Shown here piece after piece: positions 35,070 through 45,019 of a stretch of DNA of 64,000 bases. The DNA lies in assembly GCA_017607445.1 (NCBI GenBank), contig JAEVHH010000004.1:4836001-4900000 (forward strand), in the 5' to 3' direction. The notes beneath the pieces are model-generated. The model did not search any database and had not been told where the DNA came from. It was given only the letters and a program-made list of their open reading frames with translations. Made by a program: the position numbers and the translations under genes. Origin of the DNA: Histoplasma ohiense (taxonomy: Eukaryota > Ascomycota > Eurotiomycetes > Onygenales > Ajellomycetaceae). The number at the start of each line of letters is the position of its first letter. Positions within the stretch are counted from its first letter, which is position 1.

Positions 35070-35400
35070 GTTTTACATCCGCCACAATACCAGCTGTGCA
35101 AATATCAACCCTATGTATATCACCCAGTCCTTCGCACTCAATGCTATCAACAACTGGACTAGGAGGAGAAAAGCCACAAATCAATAATATATCTCAAACC
35201 CGTGAAACCCTCTCTTCTCCAAATTTATTCTTATCCCATTTCTTGTGTTATTTAGGTATCTCCGGATAAGACACGGAACAATAAAAAAAGAAAAAGCAAA
35301 AGAAGTACCACAAATTAGCTTGTAAGATGTTATCAATACATATTCTCTTTAACCGCTTAGCTTCCATATCCGCCCTTTCTGCCTACCAAAGCTCAAATGA
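35070..35400. other. 3' flank of the PMT2 gene
   Basis: Un-mutated, low-copy-looking sequence with normal CpG content between the gypsy A LTR and the PMT2 stop. On the minus strand it is T-rich after about 35310 and would hold the 3' UTR and polyadenylation site (for example TTTTTTATTGTTCC around 35275-35290). The exact site is not recognisable. Confidence 0.6.
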
Positions 35401-38015
35401 CTACGCGATCCGCCACGTTTTGAACCAAGCTAGATGCGCCCATTTCAAACTTGGGCCCTCCATGCCAAACACAATGTCACGGAAAAGAACAAATAACCCA
35501 ATAACAACTGCATAAAACACTACATAAATTGCCCACTCGACCGAACGGCGCAATTTCTGCGTCAACCAATTCATGCAGAAGCCCAAGGACAATATCGTGA
35601 AATACAGCGCGGGATAATAATGGTGCACGTAAGTTACGCGTGCCATTGCGACGAAGGGAAAGTAATGCAGGAACCAGCCTATCGCCGGGTACAGGCCGGA
35701 GTAGTAGATGTGGTCCATATCGACAAGGCTGAGCTCGTCGTAGCCGCGCTGCCAGCGGATTAGATACCACGCGAGGATTAGACCGAGAACGCAGAGGCTA
35801 AGGGTGCCGCCCCAGTAGACGAATGGGTTGCCGAGGAGGAAGTACTTGATAGTGTCGTTGTCCCAGGAGCACATGCGGAGACCAACATGAAGGATTGGCC
35901 ATTGCCAGAATTGCGATGCGAGGTCATCTTGTTTGTCTGGGTCGGGGACAAGTGCGTTGTTTGAGGTCATCATTGCGACATTGAGGTGGATGAAGTCTTT
36001 TAGGAAGGGAGATTTGTAGGAACCGGGATCACCGGGGGGCACTAAAAATAGGGAATCATAAATTTACCGACCTCTGAACCAAAAAAAAGGATGGGTTAAA
36101 AAAGCTTACATCTCTCGTTAATATGACTCTCGACATTCCAGTGAGTATAGACGTCCCGGGGATTATTTTGCTTAACGCAGGTGGTTTCAATCTGCTTGAA
36201 TCCCCACTGTGGGAGATTGACGGTGCCAGCGCGAAGGTAACAACCGAGCACAACGTGTCTAAGACGGAACGAAGTTGTCAAAGTTCGAATATTCGACCTG
36301 TCTTTAGACGCGACGTCATCGACTACCTCAACGCGCCAGTGATCTTTTTCATCTCCTACTGTCGTATTTCCGTAGCAAGATACTTCGTAGTCACTTTTCG
36401 TTACCGGTGCAGACACGGTGTGCGAATGTAGATTGCGACCAGTTTGGGCATGGATGAGCCGGATGACATCCTTGTCACCAACAAATTTCAAGTCACCATC
36501 CGGGTTGAAATCAGGTTCCTGGCGATTCGGATAAAAAAACCAGTCATTGTTCGAGTCCTTATGGTGGTAACATGTAACTTGCTGCTGAGTTGACCCTTCC
36601 GGGTACGTTTGAACGTGTGAGTGGAGGAGACCGCCGCCATATCCCATATTTTTTAGGGTGGCTTTTGATCCTATCGCGATTTCAAGTGGGCTATCCTTTC
36701 CAACTGTTGTGCCTTTCAGGTTAGCCTGGAAAAGTGAGCTCATCTGTGCATCGCCGGGTCCGGAGTTTTCGAGGATATGAAAGTGTAGGTAGAACGAAAA
36801 TAAGTAGACAAGTAGAGGAATGATGATCAATCCCACAACTCTGGCGGCAAGGTGCTCTGCAAGAACGACCTGTTAATGAACACATAGGTTAGTTTTATTT
36901 CAGGCGATTTAAAGCAAATATCACCCAAGTAAACTGAATGGAACTCTCCGCCTACCTTGGGAATTTTGAGATCGCCAAATTTGTTCCAGAGGTCTTCAGC
37001 GGTATACAGTCCAACTAATGCAGTGACGAAGAATCCCACCCATTTAACACTGCAGACACAACCAATGCTTACCCCAGTCAATATGAGCCAGGTGAACCAT
37101 TCCAGTGAAAAACTTTTATTTTGCAGGCGGTGGAATCGGGCCCAGCACAGGGTAGTCATGAAAGTAAAACATAACAGCATTGAATCAAGGAGAATGAACC
37201 TGGAGATAGTCGCATAAGAGTTCTCGCACAGAACCATCAGAGTGACCAACCAGACAGCCGGGCGACGAAAATCCAGTTCGCGAGCGGTGAAGTAAGCGAG
37301 AGGAACACAAACAGCTCCGAAAAAAGAATTGAACAGGCGCATGAAAGTGTAGTTAAGCTCCGGGGGGTATTTCTCTCCAGATTTGAATTCAAACGAGCCA
37401 TTGTAGCCTGCAAGGTATCCTGAGAGTCCCACCAGCATTTTCCCTAGCGGCGGATGTACATCGAAATAGAACTCCCGCTTCAAGTAATGGGAGCCGAATT
37501 TGCCGAAACTATTGGCGTTTACATGCTTGGTTAGCAGGAGGATAGGCCGCGGCCCCGTGTCATGGTTCTATCCTTCCCCTCCTCCCCCAACCAGCATTTG
37601 GGGCTCTGGAAGAACTTACTGAGCCTCATCCCAAGTAACAATATCTGAAATACCAATACGCCACATTCGCGTGAAGAAGGAAAATGCAGTGAATACCAGT
37701 GGAGCAATAATAAATTCCCACTCATCGAGCACATGGATGAACGTAGACTATAGCGGGGAAGAGGGAGAAAAGGGTTAATTGGATGACACAGAATATGGTT
37801 GCAGTGAACGCCTCCAAGAGTAACTAAAGGCATGGACAATCTAAGAATTTCATTTACAATACCTTGCATGGCGCTTGTTTTTTCTTTTCGTCAGCTTCAA
37901 GCGGTATGTTTCTCTTAACCTCTCTGCCATCTTTCTCCGGTCCGGGGACGTTTCTTCGACGAAGATCAGGGTTCGGTGAGGTGCCAGTAGCCGTGGCAAT
38001 CTCGTGGGCTGCCAT
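35401..38015 (-). CDS. PMT2: Protein O-mannosyltransferase, PMT2 family (five exons)
   Basis: Transfers mannose from dolichyl-phosphate mannose to Ser/Thr of proteins entering the ER (GT39). PMT2-type enzymes usually pair with PMT1-type ones. My model joins 38015-37863, 37747-37620, 37508-36956, 36869-36110 and 36041-35401 on the minus strand: 2235 nt, 744 residues, near the yeast Pmt2 length. All four introns (115, 111, 86, 68 bp) are GT-AG and keep frame. The catalytic WDEAHFGKFGSHY loop has Asp91-Glu92. FDVHPPLGKMLVGLSGYLAG follows at about 109. The MIR region (about 325-505) has LLHSHVQTYP and NLHSHTVSAP, and the C-terminal membrane part has VTYVHHYYPALYF and GMEGPS. The start has G at -3 and +4. 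There are no stops or RIP signature. It is the only intact host gene here, with transposons on both sides. Confidence 0.96.
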
Positions 38016-39217
38016 GACGGGGGGGGAAGATAAAAGAGGAAGTTGATAGGAATGAGGACGGAGGACTGAGATAAAAAGGAGATGCTGGATCTCTCAAGTC
38101 AAGACCTATTTGAAAATTTTCCGAAACTGAAGGCAGTACACGATTGGGAACGCAACAGGCCTAGTTGAAGTAAGGATGAACAACAATAGTATCCATCTGA
38201 GAGATTCAACGTGGCGTGATAGAAAATGGGTTTATTGGCCCCGTTGTTTCCTCTCGCAACGAGTAGCTCGAACCGAGTCTTCAAACAAAAGAGGGGGGGA
38301 TGAGTGAAAGTAACCCGTTATTCTTTCGAGTGAAATCGTTTAAAAAACAAAAAAAAGGGGGGGGTTGGGTTTGGTTTAACCCGAAGGAATGGAATAGAAG
38401 AAATATGCTACTGTACAACGAGGAAACGAGAGAAGATCAAGAAGATAAAAAAAACCGCAGAAGCCCAATTGAGGTTATTTTGGATTTGAACCACCCAGAC
38501 CAAGGGAGGCGGAACGGAAGGCGAAGAGGGAAAGTGGAGGGGGGAAAGGAAGAAGCAGGTTGATGAAGATGAAGTAGAAGGAATAAAAGAAGAATAGAAA
38601 AGGACGAAAAGACGAAATAAAAAAAATAGAAGAGACGTCGCCGCCGTCCAGGAGTGGATGAGAATTGTCTGGCGGATGTTTGAAGAAAACCGAGACAAGG
38701 AATGTTGGTTGGTCTCTTGGGATTGGGCTTGTTTCGGAGGCCTGGCTCTGTACTGCGTACTGTGGGCTGTGTTCCAATGCTGTATGCAGCTGTTTTCCAC
38801 AACGCTTGACTTGCTGTTCAGGCCGTATTACGATTACCGGACACATGTGATATGAGCCAAGGCGGGTCTAGCCGGGGAAGAAAATTATCAGGTGATCGGG
38901 GGTATTCTTTGCGTTTGTTCTCGAAGCCGAGCACAGCTCTGTAGAAAGGATGATGATGCTGAGAGTGGTGAGATTTATACCCTTGGATCTGTATTTCACA
39001 AAAAGGAAAAGGTGTTCAAAATAAATGATATTGCAGGTCGGTTCCTTACATCCTGCAACCTGGTCTTGCGTCAAAACGGAGGATGGATTATTCATTGCTA
39101 TCAACTATGTATTGGTTGTTGTTGCAGTTGAAAAGCACCCCTTTTGAAAAACTGAGTAATTCAATCTTCTGCTTCTTCAAATTAAGATGTGTTCAGTCAG
39201 AGACTATAATATTGAAG
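38016..39217 (-). promoter_or_regulatory. Upstream region of PMT2
   Basis: Un-mutated sequence with normal CpG. On the minus strand two long pyrimidine-rich tracts are seen, one directly before the ATG (about 38020-38045, CTTCC/TCCCCCC type) and a longer one at about 38540-38640. Pyrimidine tracts are common in fungal core promoters. No TATA box can be asserted. Several open frames of 60-130 codons on both strands are low-complexity (Ser/Phe/Pro or Lys/Arg-rich) and not convincing genes. The transition to repeat DNA is at about 39218. Confidence 0.45.
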
Positions 39218-39267
39218 TGTGACAGATTAGCATTCATTAGTAGTCAACTTGCGCAATCAATCCTCTT
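39218..39267 (+). repeat. Fragment of a family-2 LTR start
   Basis: TGTGACAGATTAGCATTCATTAGT and the following CAACTTGCGCAATCAAT match the first 50 bp of the LTR at 51711 and 49734. Similarity is lost after about 39267. It marks the right edge of the PMT2 island. Confidence 0.65.
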
Positions 39268-39396
39268 ATTTTACAAACCTACGGCACAACTCTGAGAGTC
39301 ATTGGACAAGGAACAACTAAATAGAGAGGAATACAATCTAGCTCTGAAAAAGAAAAGATAAGATTAGTCAATAAAAATGATAGATTATATGATATA
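39268..39396. other. Intergenic, nothing recognised
   Basis: AT-rich transition between the LTR fragment and the small inverted-repeat element. No gene or repeat is assignable. Confidence 0.5.
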
Positions 39397-39502
39397 GTTA
39401 GACTGAGTCAGTGGTCCCACTGGAAATCACACCAAGAAATGGACTGGGACCAAATCAAACCAAATCAAATATGTAATTCATGGTCCCACTGGTCAGTCTA
39501 AC
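39397..39502. mobile_element. MITE-like inverted-repeat element, about 106 bp
   Basis: Perfect 10-bp terminal inverted repeats GTTAGACTGA / TCAGTCTAAC continue, imperfectly, into AGTGG(T)CCCACTGG / GGTCCCACTGG. The interior (TGGACTGGGACCAAATCAAACC) keeps GG and CC steps that are rare in the neighbouring sequence. No transposase fits inside, so it would be non-autonomous. No clear TA or longer target duplication was found, so the class is open. Confidence 0.55.
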
Positions 39503-39759
39503 AACAGTGCTTTTGTAAAGCATTTTTTTAATTGCAATATTGCATGCTTGCAGTTCTCATTCAATTGAATAGATGTGTTGTTCTTTCTCTTTTTTATTTC
39601 ATATTCTTTTAACAACTCAGTTAGAGGTGCTGTTATTATCAAGAATTTATATATAAATCATCAATAGAAGTTGACAAATCTTAGAAACATTTGCAGTTCA
39701 TTTATCATTTGCAGTTTCAGTCAATCTAGCATTGTATTAATACAACATTTCTCAACAGT
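39503..39759. other. AT-rich, nothing recognised
   Basis: No coding or repeat pattern that I can match to other parts of the window. Confidence 0.5.
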
Positions 39760-40294
39760 TGTAACAGATGTACTTCGATTAACAATCTAGCACTATTCTA
39801 AATACAGATTACAAATTGATTAAGAAAAGAAAGAGAAAAGAAATCAGAAGAAAAGATCATACAAAAAAAGTTTTTATAGAGAGAAATTCAGAGTAAAAGA
39901 ATATCAGAAGCCACTTCACAGTGAAATACAAAACAGAAAAATATTAAAAGCTACACAGAAGAATTGTTAGAAACTACACAAGTATAAAATATGAAATAAA
40001 AGAATCATTGAAAGCTACACAGAAGAATTGTTAAAAACTATATAAATATAAAATATGAAATAAAAGAATCATTGAAAGCTATACAGAAGAATTGTTAAAG
40101 ACTATATGAACACAGAGTATGAAATAGAAGAACATTAAAAACTATATAAAAGAATTGTTAAAGACTACACAAACACAGAGTATGAAGTGAAAGAATATTG
40201 AGAATTACATAAGATTACAATGATTAGAAATGAGTGAATACAGAAAAGAAGTTGATTATATAAGTTAATTATTAATAAATACTAACTCATCACA
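39760..40294 (-). repeat. 3' LTR of family-2 gypsy M (535-bp subtype)
   Basis: Reading the minus strand it starts TGTGATGAGTTAG and ends CATCTGTTACA, and it matches the LTRs of E and G with repeated 50-bp-scale internal motifs (AGAATTGTTA...ACTAT). The sequence on its right is a polypurine-like GTAAAGAGAGATAA, the counterpart of GGTAGGGGGGGATAA in E, so this is a 3' LTR with internal sequence to the right. Confidence 0.82.
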
Positions 40295-41008
40295 TTATCT
40301 CTCTTTACTGAGATAAGTGAGAATTTATAGATGTTGAAAGTGACAGTGTTCTTCAAGACAGATATAGATTTTCAGATCAGACAATTGTATTCTATTTATT
40401 TAACAAAATATTCACAGCAGCAGTGATTGATTCTATTATTAAAAATTGTTTTGATCTCTCACTCAAGTTTATTATCTTTTTCTATAATGACAGATGACTG
40501 TCAATTGAAGATTCTCTGTGAGAGGAATGAATTCTCAGCCATGAATTGAAGCAGATTTGTATAAAAAACATTGTAAATATCAGATAGAATATTGAGTCAA
40601 TAATTGTGTATATCTAACACTTTCTTCATCATATACTTGATATAATAATAATCTAGCATATATGAGAGATGATTCATTTTTATGTTTTTGAGATTCAGTC
40701 AGACTTTGTCTTTTATATAATATCAGATTGTAAAACTTTTTCTGATGTTTATTTAATTTTTATAATTTTACTGAGTATTGACTATTGAAGTTTCTGCTTA
40801 TTTGTAGACTTTCTTCAGCTTGCTCACAATATTCTCTGCTGTCTGTATGAGACTATAAACATACACAGTTGCTCAGAGAGTCTTGAGAAAGTTCAGAATC
40901 TCTAAGTTATATTTATATAGAAAAAAAATGAGTCTATATCTGTTGTAGCAGAATCTCAACTGTTAATCATAATCTTAGTATATGACAGCAGATTGTTTCA
41001 GTTGTTTT
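40295..41008 (-). pseudogene. C-terminal integrase and chromodomain of gypsy M, decayed
   Basis: A minus-strand translation, with TGA and other stops, keeps the order of a chromovirus integrase C-terminus: a degenerate GDKVWLNLKNI box (read as IKDKV-stop-LNLKNIK, about 40700), HNVFHVDLLR (read as YNVFYTNLLQ, about 40560), and a chromodomain box REYLVKW (read as CEYFVK-stop, about 40410), ending VKRDNVMS at the LTR as in GGDNVTG of E. The upstream part of pol is missing; the tandem array starts instead. It is among the most decayed coding remnants here. Confidence 0.7.
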
Positions 41009-41065
41009 GTCTCTCTTTATATTATAGAAAAACCAACTTTTTTCCTGAAAAAAATACTGTAATGT

Positions 41066-41328
41066 TGTGAGGTGTAGTGACAGTGTGAAGAGTAACAGTA
41101 GAAGATAGTTTATAGCATAGCAGAGATAATAGTAATATATTGTAGAGTGTAATATAGTAGCATAACATAGCATAGCTAATTGCTAAGGAAGAAAAGAAAG
41201 AGAAAGAAGATGTGCGAAATACATACATCAATATATATATACATGTAGAAATAGCGGTAGCGAGAGTATAATGGAAAGAGGTAAGAATAAGCGAAGATAA
41301 TAAGGAAATAATAAACGAGTGCATTACA
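41066..41328 (-). repeat. Solo LTR, family 1
   Basis: 263 bp with ends TGTGAGGTG...GCATTACA on the plus strand and a perfect target duplication AATGT (41061-41065, 41329-41333). It lies inside the tandem array and retains several CpG sites (AGCGGTAGCGAG). Confidence 0.93.
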
Positions 41329-42071
41329 AATGTGACCTCATGTGATATCATATGAACCTCATCAAATTCATGAATGGATTGAACAGCTCTCTGTACATGT
41401 AACAGACATACTTCAATTAACAATCTAGCACTATTCTAAATACAGATTATAAATTGATTAAGAAAAGAAAGAGAAAAAAAATCAAAAGAAAAAATTGTAC
41501 AAAGAGAATCTCTCTTTATATTATAGAAAAACCAACTTCTCTTTTTATATTATAGAAAAACAAACTTTTTCTCTGAAAAAAATTCTGTAATATGATCTCA
41601 TGTGATATCACATGAACTCCATCAAATCCATGAATGGATTTAACAGCTCTCTGTATATGTAACAGATGTACTTCAATTAACAATTTAGCACTATTCTAAA
41701 TACAGATTATGAATCGATTAAGAAAAGAAAGAGAAAAAAAATCAAAAGAAAAAATTGTACAAAGAGAATCTCTCTTTATATTATAGAAAAACCAACTTCT
41801 CTTTTTATATTATAGAAAAACAAACTTTTTCTCTGAAAAAAATTCTGTAATATGACCTCATGTGATATCACATAAACTTCATCAAATCCATGAATGGATT
41901 TAACAGCTCTCTGTATATGTAACAGATGTACTTCAATTAACAATCTAGCACTATTCTAAATATAGATTATGAATTGATTAAGAAATCTCTCTTTATATTA
42001 TAGAAAAACCAACTTTTTCTCTGAAAAAAATACTGTAATATGATTTCATGTAATATCACATGAACCTCATC

Positions 42072-42606
42072 TGTAACAGATGTACTTCAATTAATGATTT
42101 GATACTATTCTAATTACAGATTATGAATTGATTAAGAAAAGAAAGAGAAAAGAAATCAGAAGAAAAGATTGTATGAAGACAGTTTTTATAAAGAGAAATT
42201 CAGAGTGAAAGAATATCAGAAGCCACTTCACAGTGAAGTATGAAGCAGAAGAATATTAAAAACTACATAAAAGAATTGTTAGAAACTATACAAGCACAGA
42301 GCATGAGACAGAAGAATCATTGAGAGCTATATAGAAGAATTGTTAGAAACTATATAAGTGCAGAATATAAGATGAAAAAATCATTGAAAGCTATATAGAA
42401 GAATCATTAGAGACTATATAAATATGAAGCACAGAGCAGAAAAATGTTAAAAGCTATATGAAAGAATTATTAGAGACTACACAAGCACAGAGTACAGAGT
42501 AGAAGAACATTAAAAATTATATGAAATCACAATAATCAGAAACAAGTGAATGCAGAAGAGAAGTTGATTGTATAAGTTAATTGCTAACAGATGCTAATCT
42601 GTCACA
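42072..42606 (-). repeat. Solo LTR, family 2 (535-bp subtype)
   Basis: Starts TGTAACAGATG and ends TCTGTCACA on the plus strand, bracketed by the perfect duplication TCATC (42067-42071, 42607-42611). It splits the fourth unit of the array. It is the same size as the LTR of M. Confidence 0.92.
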
Positions 42607-42915
42607 TCATCAAATCTATAAATGAATTGAACAGCTCTCTGTACATATAACAGATGTACTTCAATTAACAATCTAACACTATTCTAAATACAGATTATAA
42701 ATTGATTAAGAAAAGAAAGAGAAAAGAAATCAGAAGAAAAAATTGTATAAAAAGAATTCTTATAAAGAGAAAATCAGAATGAAAAAAGCTGTCTCACAAT
42801 GAAGCTCTACAAACTATCAAACTCAGTATTACATATATGAGATATATTCAATTCAAATCTTTCATCTATCATTGAGAGATATAGTTGTTTTTATACTTAA
42901 CTCACAGTAAGTTGA

Positions 42916-43173
42916 TATAATATATTCATTTATTATTTTTTTATTATATTATCTTTGTTTATTTTTATCTCTTTTCATTATATTCTTGCTACTGCTATTT
43001 CTATATGTATATATATATGAATGTATGTATTTTGTACATATTCTTCTCTCTTTCTTTTTCTTCTTAGCAATTAGCTACTATTATTACTACTACAATTACT
43101 ATTGTTATTATCATTCACTACACTATTTACTATCTTTCACTATTCACTTTTCACACTGTCATCAATTCTCACA
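42916..43173 (+). repeat. Diverged solo LTR, family 1
   Basis: Aligns to the plus-orientation LTR of A with small indels and extra ATT/ACT repeats, ending ATTCTCACA. The flanks are GTTGA (42911-42915) and GTTAA (43174-43178), a target duplication with one G to A change. It is the most diverged LTR copy, so probably an old one. Confidence 0.75.
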
Positions 43174-43238
43174 GTTAAGCTGTTATACTCTGATATATAC
43201 TATAAAAACTATCTATCTCATCTCTTTTACACTGTTAT

Positions 43239-43501
43239 TGTGAGGTGTAGTGACAGTGTGAAGAGTAACAGTAGAAGATAGTTTATAGCATAGTGGAGAT
43301 AATAGTAATATATTGTAAAGTGTAGTATAGTAGTGTAATGTAGTGTAGCTAATTGCTAAGAAAGAAAAGAAAGAGAAAGAAGATGTGCAAAATACATACA
43401 TCAATATATATATACATGTAGAAATAGTGATAGCAAGAGTATAATGGAAAGAGGTAAGAATAAGTGAAGATAATAAGGAAATAATAAATGAGTGCATTAC
43501 A
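43239..43501 (-). repeat. 3' LTR of gypsy F
   Basis: TGTGAGGTG...GTGCATTACA on the plus strand. The polypurine tract on its right is mutated from A6G6 to AAAAAAAGAAGACAAT (minus strand). Confidence 0.93.
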
Positions 43502-45019
43502 ATTGTCTTCTTTTTTTATAAGAGCTGCTCTTAGTGATTGTATAGATTGCTTGCTAGTAGATAATTGCATTTCCATATTGTAAGTTTCATTTGTTGATAG
43601 CAGTGTATCAATTGTGTCCTCTAGATAACTTGTATACATGTTGTTATCAATTTTCTAATGAGATGGAATTGATGGATTCTTTGATTGCTAGAGGTTGTGT
43701 GCAGAGAAGTAAAAAGAATTTCTTTCTTCTTGAAGATTTCTCTTTTTTTTTAACTTGATCATTATCAAAGCTTCTTGCCTCTTCTGTGTGATTTCTTGTT
43801 CTCAAAAAATTTTTAAATTTTTATATCATTGTTCTCTCTTTCTCTTCTTTTTATCAAAATGGGCTTTCTCAATTATCTCAATTTTAAGTAAGTTGTTTCT
43901 TGAGTGCTTATTATGTATTATTGTTGGTGTTCCTTGTCAGTGGTGTTATTAGTGTGGTCACATGCACCACTAGCTCATTTCTGTATAGCATCATTTGCTG
44001 TTTGCTTGTTATATTGCTCTAGATTTAGCTCTAATCATGTGATGCACAACAGTCAGATTTCATGCAAACATTGTGTCTCTAGATTTGAGAATGTTGATTT
44101 TTGATGTGCATTGAGATTAAATGCTCAGAAGTGTTGTGAGGCTTGTGTCTCTGCAGAGAAATTCTGCAAATTCATGAGTAATCCTCTTTAATTCTTATTT
44201 TCTTTTTCTTTTTCTTCAGCAATGTTGATATACTGATAATGATGATAGATGCATGATACACCTCTTCTGAGGCACATCATGCATGGGTGAGTGTTTATTT
44301 TTGTGGGGGTGGCAGCTGGGAAGGATATGACCAATCACAAAAGTTATTTTCATTGTTTGATAAAACAATTGAACACATCTTGCCTGGTGATGCTGTTCAC
44401 TTGAGGTAGAGCAGAAGTGAATACTCTATAATTTCAGTGCTGAGCAGCAGCTGAGTCTGCAGAGATGCAGGTTTTGAAGACTGTGGTTGTGTTTGATTCT
44501 TTCAGAGCAGAGATGTTAGAGAAAGAGAGGGTTTTGAGAATGATGAGCTCTGAAAACTCTGTAATGAAGAAGTTGACTGAGAAGAGATTGATGAGAGAGA
44601 AGTTGACTGAAGAGTCAATGAAGAAGATTGTGAAGATGCTGATGACTGCAGCAGTGCTTATGATATCTGCTTTCTTTGTCAATTTGCCACTGACATCTGT
44701 GAAGCAGAGGGAGAGGGTGCTTCAGACAGTGGAGAAATGAAAGAAGAAGATGAGAGAAAATATCTTTCTTCATCAGATATACTGAAAAATGAGTAGATTG
44801 ATGAAGAAGAAGAGAAATAAGAAGATAAATATCTTGTGAGATAGATATTTGTCTATACCTCTGCACTCAAAATGAGTGCTGATAATTTACAAATATCAGA
44901 AGGAGTATTGAGTGAGAGTGACAGAGAAGAAGAATGAGAGAAATGATGAAAGAAAGAAGAGAAAATGAGAGATGAGAAATGAGATGAGAATGAATGAACT
45001 GAGAGTCTTTAGACTTTTC
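43502..45019 (-). other. 3' non-coding region of gypsy F
   Basis: Counterpart of 20129-21760 in B. The GC-rich core is largely destroyed (for example CCGGGCGGCGGC of B is here TGAGCAGCAGC), though GGGGGTGG survives near 44304. Open frames differ from those of B and carry no domain, which argues against a conserved gene here. Confidence 0.75.

Larger units (their letters stand above)
41009..42840 (-). repeat. Tandem array of about 260-bp units containing family-2 LTR ends
   Basis: Units begin near 41330, 41591, 41850 and 42036, with a partial unit before 41066. Each unit joins about 110 bp of the family-2 LTR end (TGTAACAGATGTACTTCAATTAAC...) to about 150 bp with TATATTATAGAAAAACCAACTT and CTCATGTGATATCACATGAAC. 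The third unit has a deletion of about 75 bp. Two solo LTRs interrupt the array (41066-41328, 42072-42606), each with its own target duplication. Each unit includes the near-palindrome TGTGATATCACA. Confidence 0.8.

Noticed and set aside
35477..37217. Alternative frames over PMT2 on both strands
   Set aside because: They overlap the spliced PMT2 exons, which have strong family motifs and consistent splice phases.
38300..38855. Small divergent gene upstream of PMT2
   Set aside because: The candidate frames are Lys/Arg- or Ser/Phe-rich by composition, overlap each other on both strands and coincide with the pyrimidine tract of the promoter region.
41009..42840. CRISPR-like array
   Set aside because: The repeated units are about 260 bp, contiguous, and derived from LTR ends. 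There are no short repeats with unique spacers, and the genome is eukaryotic.
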